A DNA stretch of 64,000 nucleotides from assembly GCA_046291695.1 (NCBI GenBank), contig JBKBSO010000010.1, positions 1-64,000 of the forward strand. The letters run 5' to 3'. The notes under the pieces are model-generated. The model was given only the letters and a program-made list of their open reading frames with translations, did no database searches and was not told the DNA's origin. The DNA comes from PNNG01 sp046291695. Lineage in GTDB: Bacteria > Bacteroidota > Bacteroidia > UBA7662. The position numbers and the translations under genes were made by a program. Below, in pieces: positions 26,503-33,581 of the stretch. Positions within the stretch are counted from its first letter, which is position 1, and each line of letters begins with the position of its first letter.

Positions 26503-27642
26503 ATGAAGCACACACACACCATACAGATTGCCCTCATTGGGGGGGCTAGCCGGCATGCCGAAAGTTTGCTTTCTTTGCCGGATGGCTTCCAGTTGGTGCA
26601 TGCAAAAAACTTGCAACTCTTGGCCGATGAGCAAAGGTATGCTTTGGTGGTGCTTGAAATCGACAGGATTGAAGCATTGCCGGTAACGGCATTGTTGGAA
26701 GCCATACAAAGCAAGGGCTTACGCGCTACGCAGTTGGTATTGCTGCAAAACGGGCAAGTGGTGTATGGGGCCGAAGCCTGCCGCGAGCTGGCTTTGCCCT
26801 GGCCGCTGGGGCAGTTTAGCCTATCGAGTCCGATCCGTCGTTTAAAAGATGCTTCATGGCGGTGGTTTGCCCAAAGTGCCGAGGTATTGGCCTGTATGGA
26901 CATTGAGCAGCAGCTCCCGGCCTGTTCGAAGCCCTTGGCGTATTTCAGCAGTTTACTGCGTGCCCATGCCGAGTTGCTCGATACCTTGCAGCAAAGTTGT
27001 TACCGGCTCATTAGCGAATTGCGTGAGCAGGGTCCCTTAAGCTGGGAGGCTGGTCGTTTGCTCGACAGTGTGACCTCTTTGCTTTTGGTTAACGATTTGA
27101 TGCGGCACAAGGGCGAAGCATTTGAGGCAGAGGAGGGCGAGGAATTCGCGCGACTCATACATTATACTTTCCGCAAGCTGCTTTTGCAATTGTTGCAAAT
27201 TCAGTTTGTGTACAACCAACCGATGTTGGTACATTGGTTATTTAATACCGTAGAGGGGCGAGAGACCGATGTGCAAGGGTCCATTGCCCATATGTTTCCC
27301 TGTGCTGCGCATGTACAGTGGTATTTGCCTGATCATGTTGTTGAGGCCCACGATTGGCCGCTCAAGTATTGTTGGCTGAAGCTTACGCTTTTGGCCTTGC
27401 CGCCTGCGGTTTTTGGTAGAAATCTGGTATTTAGGATACAGCCTGGCATGAGCAAGGGCGAGTGGCATTTGCAATTTGATGGGGTTAACTGGCAGGAGAA
27501 CAGCCTGCAGGAGGCCGAAGCGGCCTTGGTAGAGGGCCATCAAGCCAATATGGAAGATGTCATTCGGCAGTGGACGGGGAGCAGCTTGCGTTGGCAGCTG
27601 AGTGAAGGGCGGTTGGAGGGTTTCGTTCGCTTCGCTCGCTAG
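26503..27642 (+). CDS. Unknown cytoplasmic protein, possible pseudo-receiver plus histidine-phosphotransferase-like
   Basis: 379 residues, no signal peptide. I do not recognise the family. Residues 5-115 alternate strands and helices like a response-regulator receiver (IQIALIGG, YALVVLEID, TQLVLLQNG) but lack a convincing set of acidic phosphorylation residues. Residues 140-235 are two long helices, which could be a dimerisation/phosphotransfer (DHp) bundle. The rest is mixed alpha/beta, like a degenerate kinase ATPase fold without ATP motifs. This resembles ChpT-type phosphotransferases in outline only. It starts 7 nt after motB and ends the gene train, so it may control the motor. Its last codons lie inside a CTCGCT-type repeat (27625 on), so the C-terminus may have been replaced by repeat insertion. 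Confidence 0.45.
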   Translation: MKHTHTIQIALIGGASRHAESLLSLPDGFQLVHAKNLQLLADEQRYALVVLEIDRIEALPVTALLEAIQSKGLRATQLVLLQNGQVVYGAEACRELALPWPLGQFSLSSPIRRLKDASWRWFAQSAEVLACMDIEQQLPACSKPLAYFSSLLRAHAELLDTLQQSCYRLISELREQGPLSWEAGRLLDSVTSLLLVNDLMRHKGEAFEAEEGEEFARLIHYTFRKLLLQLLQIQFVYNQPMLVHWLFNTVEGRETDVQGSIAHMFPCAAHVQWYLPDHVVEAHDWPLKYCWLKLTLLALPPAVFGRNLVFRIQPGMSKGEWHLQFDGVNWQENSLQEAEAALVEGHQANMEDVIRQWTGSSLRWQLSEGRLEGFVRFAR

Positions 27643-27775
27643 CGGAGTACTCGCTTCGCTCGTGGGGAGCGCTCGCTGGGGAGTACTCGCTTCGCTCGTG
27701 GGGAACGCTCGCTGGCGCTCGCTGGGAAGGTACTCGCTTCGCTCGTGGGAGGCGCTCGCGGAGCTCGCTGGCTGG
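27625..27775. repeat. CTCGCTTCGCTCG-type GC-rich repeat, copy 3
   Basis: Four CTCGCTTCGCTCG-like cores separated by GCTCGCTGG units. The repeat begins within the last codons of the preceding gene and supplies its stop codon. It lies between convergent genes. The remainder to 27899 has GAATCCC heptamers (near 27848-27868) and no other feature. Confidence 0.75.
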
Positions 27776-27899
27776 GGCGGCATGGCTAGGAAAAGCGCTG
27801 CGGAAATCAGCGTAGTCTTCAATGCTATGATCGGCCTGCGAGCAGCTGAATCCCGAATCCCGAATAGCTCGGCGCAGCCCGAGCGATGAATCTTGAATG

Positions 27900-29555
27900 C
27901 TACTGATTCATCGACATCAAAAACTCTTCATTCGAGAAAGTACCCCGCATATTTTGGAGCAACAATTCCATCGATTCCTGCGAGTTCATGTCGGCCAAAT
28001 GATTCCGTAAGATGTACATCTTTTTCAGCGTCTCTTTGTCGAGGAGCAAATCTTCGCGGCGTGTGCTCGAAGCCACTACATCAATGGCCGGATAAACGCG
28101 TTTGTTCGATAATTTGCGGTCGAGTTGCAGTTCCATATTGCCGGTGCCTTTAAATTCTTCGAAGATTACTTCGTCCATTTTGGAGCCGGTATCGATAAGG
28201 GCTGTAGCCAAAATGGTAAGTGAACCACCGTTTTCAATTTTGCGGGCGGCACCAAAGAAGCGCTTGGGCTTGTGGAGGGCATTGGCATCTACACCTCCCG
28301 ATAATATTTTGCCTGAGGCTGGTTGAACGGTGTTGTAGGCACGTGCCAAACGGGTGATGGAGTCGAGCAGAATCACCACATCATGTCCGCATTCTACCAG
28401 GCGCTTGGCCTTTTCGAGCACGATATTGGCCACTTTTACATGGCGGTCGGCCGGTTCGTCGAAGGTAGAGGCCACCACTTCGGCTTTCACCGAACGTGCC
28501 ATATCCGTTACTTCTTCGGGGCGTTCGTCGATGAGCAGGATGATGAGGTACACCTCAGGATGGTTGTGGGCAATGGCGTTGGCCACATCTTTCAGCAAAA
28601 AGGTTTTGCCGGTTTTGGGCTGGGCCACAATCAAGCCACGCTGGCCTTTACCAATGGGTGTAAAGAGGTCCATGATGCGCATGCTCAGGTTTTCGGGACG
28701 ATAGCTGAGCTTGAGTCGTTCGTTCGGGAAAAGCGGGGTAAGAAAATCGAAGGGTACCCGGTCGCGGATTTCTTGTGGACTTAAGCCGTTGATGGCTTCA
28801 ATGCGGGTGAGCGCAAAATATTTTTCGCCTTCCTTGGGAGGACGTACATGGCCGCGTACGGTATCGCCGGTTTTGAGGCTGTAGGATTTGATTTGGTGGG
28901 GGGCCACATACACATCGTCGGGTGAGGAGAGGTAGTGGTAATCGCTCGATCGCAGGAAACCGTAACCGTCGGGCATCATTTCGAGCACCCCTTCGTGGGT
29001 CACAATGTTTTCGAAATTGTATTGCGGGCGTTCTGGCCGGCGTTCGTTGCGTTGCTCGCGGCCCTGTTGGGGTTCGCGGTTTTCGCGACCTTCGGGCCGT
29101 TCGCGCGTGTCGCGATTTTCACGAGGCTCACGATTTTCGCGAGGCTCACGATTTTCACGGGGCTCACGATTTTCGCGGTTATCACGTGGTTCGCGGTTTT
29201 CGCGGGGCTCACGGTTTTCGCGTCCTTCGCGTCGGCGCTCGAATTGGGGCCTTTCGGGCCGTGTATTTGTTTCAGCAGCAGGGCTTTCCGCTTTTTCTTC
29301 GGTGGTTTCGTCCTGCTCGGCTGTTGTTGTTGATTCGATAATGGGCTCCACGGTTTTTTCTGCCGGATCAATCACCGGCTCAAAGCTGGTTTCTGCATCC
29401 AGTGCGAGGGTCGATTCGTCGAAAAGTTCGGGATTTGTTGATTCTGTTTTTTTTGGTCTTCCACGGCGCTTAGGCGCTTCATCAACAATTTTTTCGGTGC
29501 TGTCGCCAGCATTGGCCGCTGCTTTTGGCCGGCCGCGTTGTTTTTTTTCAGTCAC
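27900..29555 (-). CDS. rho: Transcription termination factor Rho with long disordered insertion
   Basis: 551 residues from GTG at 29555. The first 185 or so residues are disordered. They carry two AT-hook-like RGRPK motifs (7-11 and 31-35), an acidic stretch, and an Arg/Glu/Asn-rich region (107-178) built from ENREPR-type units. The RNA-binding cold-shock fold follows (DGYGFLRS, 196-203), then the hexameric helicase core with Walker A AQPKTGKT (311-318), Walker B VVILLDS and the Q/R-loop segment GGVDANALHKPKRFFGAAR. Rho unwinds RNA and ends transcription. Long disordered regions in this position are known in Bacteroidota Rho and have been linked to phase separation in Bacteroides. The gene is convergent with the motor gene train. 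Confidence 0.95.
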   Translation of the reverse strand: MTEKKQRGRPKAAANAGDSTEKIVDEAPKRRGRPKKTESTNPELFDESTLALDAETSFEPVIDPAEKTVEPIIESTTTAEQDETTEEKAESPAAETNTRPERPQFERRREGRENREPRENREPRDNRENREPRENREPRENREPRENRDTRERPEGRENREPQQGREQRNERRPERPQYNFENIVTHEGVLEMMPDGYGFLRSSDYHYLSSPDDVYVAPHQIKSYSLKTGDTVRGHVRPPKEGEKYFALTRIEAINGLSPQEIRDRVPFDFLTPLFPNERLKLSYRPENLSMRIMDLFTPIGKGQRGLIVAQPKTGKTFLLKDVANAIAHNHPEVYLIILLIDERPEEVTDMARSVKAEVVASTFDEPADRHVKVANIVLEKAKRLVECGHDVVILLDSITRLARAYNTVQPASGKILSGGVDANALHKPKRFFGAARKIENGGSLTILATALIDTGSKMDEVIFEEFKGTGNMELQLDRKLSNKRVYPAIDVVASSTRREDLLLDKETLKKMYILRNHLADMNSQESMELLLQNMRGTFSNEEFLMSMNQ

Positions 29556-29772
29556 TATAAAAGGAGATTGATTCGATGCTTTTCTGGTATTTTCTACGCT
29601 ACAGAAGGCAGGAGGCTTGTTTAAACCGGGTGTTTCTGAGAAGTGGAAAATGGGTTCGGCAATTCTGAAACGGATTGTAGCCGATTGTTGAGGGCAATTT
29701 TAGCGATTAATCGAAGAATTAGCAAATATTTTTTTCTTTCTGGTGGGGAGTACACGCTTCGTGCTCCAAGAG

Positions 29773-30122
29773 GCTGCGGTCCGCGGTCTGCGGTCCAAAT
29801 GCCGTATTGCATCGAAGCCGTTCATAGGGAAAAAGCTTCTACTCCGCACAAACCAGCTGCGGTCTGCGGTCCGCGGTCCAAATGCCGTATTGAATCGAAG
29901 CCGTTCATAGGGAAAAAGCTTCTACTCCGCACAAGCCAGCTGCGGTCTGTGGTCCGCGGTCTGATCGCCGTATTGCATCGAAGCCATTCATAGGGAAAAA
30001 GCTTCAAATCCGCAGAAGCCAGCTGCGGTCTGCGGTCCAAATGCCGTATTGCATCGAAGCCGTTTATTCGGAAAAACCTTCAAATCCGCACAAGCCAGCT
30101 GCGGTCTACGGTCCGCGGTCCT
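29773..30122. repeat. Tandem repeat array I (76/83 bp unit, four units)
   Basis: Units begin with GCCGTATTG at 29801, 29884, 29967 and 30043, giving periods of 83, 83 and 76 bp. Each unit runs GCCGTATTGCATCGAAGCCG, TTCATAGGGAAAAAGCTTC, then CCGCACAA-CCAGCTGCGGTC, and ends in one to three GGTCYGC heptamers. The 7 bp length change equals one heptamer. No spacer sequences are present, so this is not a CRISPR array. It fills much of the gap between rho and the protease gene. Confidence 0.85.
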
Positions 30123-30133
30123 TAGGTAAGCAC

Positions 30134-30413
30134 TAATCGTTGTTAAGCATCGTAAGCTCAATTTTTTACCCCCGGATGGCCGAGGTTTTCAACACAGATC
30201 CTTAGATCCCCACCGTAGTGTCGGGCTTAGGCAGATAACGCGGATAGGCTGTGGAGCAAACAAGCAGGGGAGAAAACCAACCTTGCTGTGCCATGCACAA
30301 ATTTTTGGGTTGCTAACCGCTTTTGCTTCGCAATGCGCTTGATTCCACAGAAAGCGCCGTTTCAACCCAGTATCTTTCACGCAACGCAATGATTCGTTAA
30401 CTAAACGACATTG
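30134..30413 (-). repeat. MITE-like element, copy D
   Basis: The reverse complement of this stretch aligns with copies A-C. It begins CAATGTCGTTTAGTTAACG (plus-strand end at 30413) and contains GCGCATTGCGAAGCAAAAGC and CCTCGGCCATCCGGGGG. It carries an extra 30 bp or so near 30200-30230, and its far end (around 30134) is degenerate, so it is an older or damaged copy. Confidence 0.75.
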
Positions 30414-30458
30414 AATCGCAAATTTCAAATTTCTCCTTCGACCTCCCACTTCCCACTT

Positions 30459-32099
30459 CTAACCTCCCACTTCTAACTTCTTCCGGGCTTCTTCAACCGC
30501 CCGCTTCACCACCTTATCGCGCCCATGCATCACCGGGAAAAAGGCATCGTTGCCAAACCACTGCCGGCCAATATTGGCTTTGAGGTAGAGGCGAATCATG
30601 TCGAGGTCGGCTTGCCATTTGTCGTTTTTTTCGGGCGTTATGCCTTCGGTTTTGGCAAAGGCCTGCATGGCAGCAATCACCTTGTCGGTTACGGTGAAGC
30701 GATCTACAAACTGGGTTGCATTGGCAAAGGCTTCTTTTTCGTGGCGTTGGTCGTCGGCATATTGGTAACAGAATTGAATGATGGTACCGTTATTCAGGAG
30801 CGCATTTAAGTAGGCCGAAAATTTATTGCTGTCGGCGGGCACAAAAATGTCGGGCATAATGCCGCCGCCGCCAAAGACCGGGCGGCCAAGGGCGGTTTTA
30901 AAGAGGGTGCTGTCGGCCAGTCGGATGCTATCGGCACTGAACAATTCACCACGCAATACGCGGCTGGTGAAGTCGTCATCGTCGTTTTTGCCTTGTTCGT
31001 ATGGTTTTTGGATGGAGCGACCGCTGGGGGTGTAGTAGCGCGAAACGGTTAAGCGAATGGCCGAGCCATCGCGCATATCGAATTGTTCCTGCACCAGGCC
31101 TTTGCCAAAAGAGCGCCGTCCGATGATGGTGCCGCGGTCCCAGTCTTGCACGGCACCACTCACAATTTCACTGGCCGAAGCCGAGCCTTCGTCGATGAGC
31201 ACAACCAAGTTGCCGGCTTCGAACATGCCCCTGCGGCTGGCTTTGAAATCGCGACGGGGCTGGGCCCTGCCTTCGGTGTAGGTAATGAGCTGTCCATCGG
31301 TCAAAAATTCGTCGGCAATTTTGATGGCGGCATCGAGGTAGCCTCCGGGATTGCCGCGTAAATCGAGCACCAAAGCTTGCAGTGGTTGTAAGCTGTGGAG
31401 TTGTAAAAAGGCCCGGCGGAATTCTTCGGCCGTGGTGGCGCTGAATTTATTGATTTTGATGTATCCAATGCCCGGCGCGAGCATATACGCCACATCTACG
31501 CTGTAAATGGGGATTTTATCGCGGGTAATGGTAAACTGTAACAAATCGGCTTGTCCGTTGCGTTTGATGCCTACCCGTACCTTGCTGCCTTTTTTGCCTC
31601 GTAACTTGCTGATGATGTCGTCGTTGCTGAGGTTTTGTCCGGCCACATTTTCATCTTCTACGGTGATGATTTTATCTCCTGCCCGCAGGCCTACCTGTTC
31701 GCTGGGGCCTCCCGAAATGGCCGAAACCACCAGGATGGTGTCGTTCAACTTAAAAAACTCGATGCCGATGCCTTCGAAATTGCCTTCGAGCGGCTGATTG
31801 ACGGCTTCGTATTGTTTGGCACTGATGAAGGAGGAGTAGGGGTCGAGCTGTTGCAGCAGTTCGTTCAGGGCCTTATCGCTGAGTTCATCGGCATCGAGCG
31901 AATCTACATAGCGGTTTTGAATCAGCCGCAATACCTGATCGAGTTTGCCACCACTGTTCCGCAAAACGATGCGGTTGCCAGGGGTGCTTACGGTTTGCAT
32001 TTTGTTGCCGATGTACATGCCCAGGGCCATTACGAGGGCAAAAAGCAGGGGGAGCCAAATTTGGAGCTTGGGTTTACGCGGATCTTGAGGCTGATTCAT
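30459..32099 (-). CDS. S41-family C-terminal processing protease
   Basis: The 546-residue protein has an N-terminal membrane anchor (about 11-30), then a CtpA/Prc layout. It has a PDZ domain (about 108-195, with SEQVGLRAGDKI) and a tail-specific protease domain. The catalytic Ser308 is in GSASASE and the Lys333 general base is in SFGKG. The oxyanion/structural motif DLRGNPGG is at 246-253. Such enzymes cleave the C-terminal tails of periplasmic proteins and are common housekeeping proteases in Bacteroidota. The gene is divergent from murQ across an 86 bp promoter region. The physiological substrate cannot be read from sequence. Confidence 0.93.
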   Translation of the reverse strand: MNQPQDPRKPKLQIWLPLLFALVMALGMYIGNKMQTVSTPGNRIVLRNSGGKLDQVLRLIQNRYVDSLDADELSDKALNELLQQLDPYSSFISAKQYEAVNQPLEGNFEGIGIEFFKLNDTILVVSAISGGPSEQVGLRAGDKIITVEDENVAGQNLSNDDIISKLRGKKGSKVRVGIKRNGQADLLQFTITRDKIPIYSVDVAYMLAPGIGYIKINKFSATTAEEFRRAFLQLHSLQPLQALVLDLRGNPGGYLDAAIKIADEFLTDGQLITYTEGRAQPRRDFKASRRGMFEAGNLVVLIDEGSASASEIVSGAVQDWDRGTIIGRRSFGKGLVQEQFDMRDGSAIRLTVSRYYTPSGRSIQKPYEQGKNDDDDFTSRVLRGELFSADSIRLADSTLFKTALGRPVFGGGGIMPDIFVPADSNKFSAYLNALLNNGTIIQFCYQYADDQRHEKEAFANATQFVDRFTVTDKVIAAMQAFAKTEGITPEKNDKWQADLDMIRLYLKANIGRQWFGNDAFFPVMHGRDKVVKRAVEEARKKLEVGG

Positions 32100-32125
32100 A
32101 TGGATTTAACCGGGCTTGCTTGAAT

Positions 32126-32162
32126 TAAGTTTGAATGCTCTGCAAATTTGCAGGTAAATTTG
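32126..32162 (+). promoter_or_regulatory. murQ promoter with repeated AAATTTGCA motif
   Basis: TAAATTTG at 32155-32162 matches the -7 consensus and has TTTG at 32130-32133, 21 nt upstream, as its -33. A second TAnnTTTG (TAAGTTTG) lies at 32126-32133. A perfect 12 bp palindrome TGCAAATTTGCA (32141-32152) sits between them, and its AAATTTGCA half recurs 12 bp downstream at 32156-32164, so an operator overlapping the promoter is possible. The promoter position supports the TTG start of murQ at 32186. Confidence 0.6.
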
Positions 32163-32185
32163 CAGCACACCTAATCATTATCGCC

Positions 32186-33019
32186 TTGTCGCAAGAATTT
32201 ACCCGCATTACCGAGCTCCCCTCGGTTTACCACAACCTCGACAGCCTAACTACCCGTGAGTTGCTGGAGGCCATCAATGCCGAAGACCATCAAGTGCCCC
32301 GGGCGGTGGCTGCTGCCTTGCCACAAATAGAAGCCCTGGTAGAGCTGGTGTACCAGCGCATGCAGGCGGGTGGTCGGCTTTTTTACATTGGGGCTGGCAC
32401 CAGCGGCCGTTTGGGCATTGTAGATGCCAGCGAATGTCCACCCACCTATGGGGTGCCTTTCGACCGGGTTATCGGCATCATTGCCGGGGGTGATGGCGCC
32501 ATTCGTAAGGCCGTAGAGTTTGCCGAAGACGACCGGGAGCAAGCCTGGCAAGATTTGCTCGAATGGCAGATTGGACCGGCCGATGTGGTGGTGGGCATTG
32601 CCGCTTCGGGTACCACCCCTTACGTGCTGGGCGGGCTCGAAAAGGCCAAAGCGCAGGGCATCGCTACTGCGGGCATCACCTGTAACCCGGCATCGCCCCT
32701 GGCCCAACTGGCCGATTTTCCGGTGGAAGTGAGCGTGGGCCCCGAAGTAGTTACCGGCTCTACCCGCATGAAAAGCGGTACCGCCCAAAAACTCGTCCTG
32801 AACATGCTCAGCACTTCGGTGATGGTGAAGCTGGGCTACGTAAAGGGCAGCAAAATGGTGCGCATGCAGCTAAGCAACAACAAACTGGTCGATCGGGCCG
32901 AAAAAATGCTGATGGAAGAGCTGCACATTAACCGGGCCACTGCCCGGCAACTGCTGGCCAAACACCAACAGGTGCAGGCAGCCATCGAGGCCTTTAATCA
33001 AGGAGGACCGCGTGCATAA
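32186..33019 (+). CDS. murQ: N-acetylmuramic acid 6-phosphate etherase
   Basis: 277 residues from TTG at 32186. The longer frame from 32135 is rejected because it begins inside the -33/-7 promoter elements. The protein is a single SIS-domain sugar-phosphate isomerase fold. It has the sugar-binding loop IGAGTSGRLGI, the family signature DASECPPTYG, GIAASGTTPYV, and the EVVTGSTRMKSGTAQK loop. MurQ cleaves the lactyl ether of MurNAc-6-phosphate to GlcNAc-6-phosphate and D-lactate in peptidoglycan recycling. Its usual partner AnmK is not in the window. The gene overlaps the next reading frame by 8 nt. Confidence 0.93.
   Translation: MSQEFTRITELPSVYHNLDSLTTRELLEAINAEDHQVPRAVAAALPQIEALVELVYQRMQAGGRLFYIGAGTSGRLGIVDASECPPTYGVPFDRVIGIIAGGDGAIRKAVEFAEDDREQAWQDLLEWQIGPADVVVGIAASGTTPYVLGGLEKAKAQGIATAGITCNPASPLAQLADFPVEVSVGPEVVTGSTRMKSGTAQKLVLNMLSTSVMVKLGYVKGSKMVRMQLSNNKLVDRAEKMLMEELHINRATARQLLAKHQQVQAAIEAFNQGGPRA
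33001..33006 (+). promoter_or_regulatory. Shine-Dalgarno-like AGGAGG before the unknown gene at 33012
   Basis: AGGAGG lies 5 nt before the GTG at 33012, within the last codons of murQ. Bacteroidota rarely use such sites, so it may be chance (it encodes Gly-Gly), but it supports the GTG as a coupled restart. Confidence 0.35.
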
Positions 33020-33581
33020 TATCGAACCCTATTACCTTTGGATAGACGATTACAATGCTGCCGAAGACGAACATTCGCCTTTTTTTGGCCGCCAATATTC
33101 CGAATTCCGCTACACCAACCGCATTTACGACCATATGATCCATCCGCAATGGGATGACTTTGGCTCCGAAACCCTCTTTCTCAAAATTTTATATGTCGAC
33201 TACCAGGCGTCGTACGCCATCCTGGAGTTCATCGGTGAATGGAACGATGCCATCAATAACGACATCATGCTGCTGAAGACCGAAGTGGTGGATGTACTCA
33301 GCGGCTGTGGCGTTGATAAATTTATGCTCATTGGCGAGAATGTACTGAATTTCCACGCTTCCGACGATTGCTATTACGAAGAGTGGTTTGGCGAATTGGA
33401 TGCCGGTTGGATTGCGGCCATCAACTTCCGCGACCATGTGCTCGAAGAAATGAAACAAAGCAATATCGATTATTATATCAATTTTGGCGGCGATCTCGAT
33501 GAGCTTTACTGGCGAAAATTTAACCCAAGGCAACTTTTTCAACTGGTTGATGGTTTAATTGCCAAACGTTTAAACGCCTAA
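33012..33581 (+). CDS. Conserved hypothetical protein of unknown function
   Basis: 189 residues from a GTG that overlaps the murQ stop by 8 nt and follows an AGGAGG sequence. No signal peptide or membrane segment. The protein is acidic and aromatic-rich (EPYYLWIDDYN at the start, DDCYYEEWFGELD in the middle, GGDLDELYWRKF near the end). I do not recognise a named domain. It ends immediately before the ABC exporter start, so murQ, this gene and the exporter probably form one transcript. No function is proposed. Confidence 0.75.
   Translation: MHNIEPYYLWIDDYNAAEDEHSPFFGRQYSEFRYTNRIYDHMIHPQWDDFGSETLFLKILYVDYQASYAILEFIGEWNDAINNDIMLLKTEVVDVLSGCGVDKFMLIGENVLNFHASDDCYYEEWFGELDAGWIAAINFRDHVLEEMKQSNIDYYINFGGDLDELYWRKFNPRQLFQLVDGLIAKRLNA

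Noticed and set aside
29773..30122. CRISPR array
   Set aside because: The repeats are contiguous 76/83 bp units with no unique spacers, and there are no cas genes nearby.
32135..32185. Extended murQ start at 32135
   Set aside because: The extra 17 codons overlap the -33 and -7 promoter elements and are not part of the MurQ family N-terminus.
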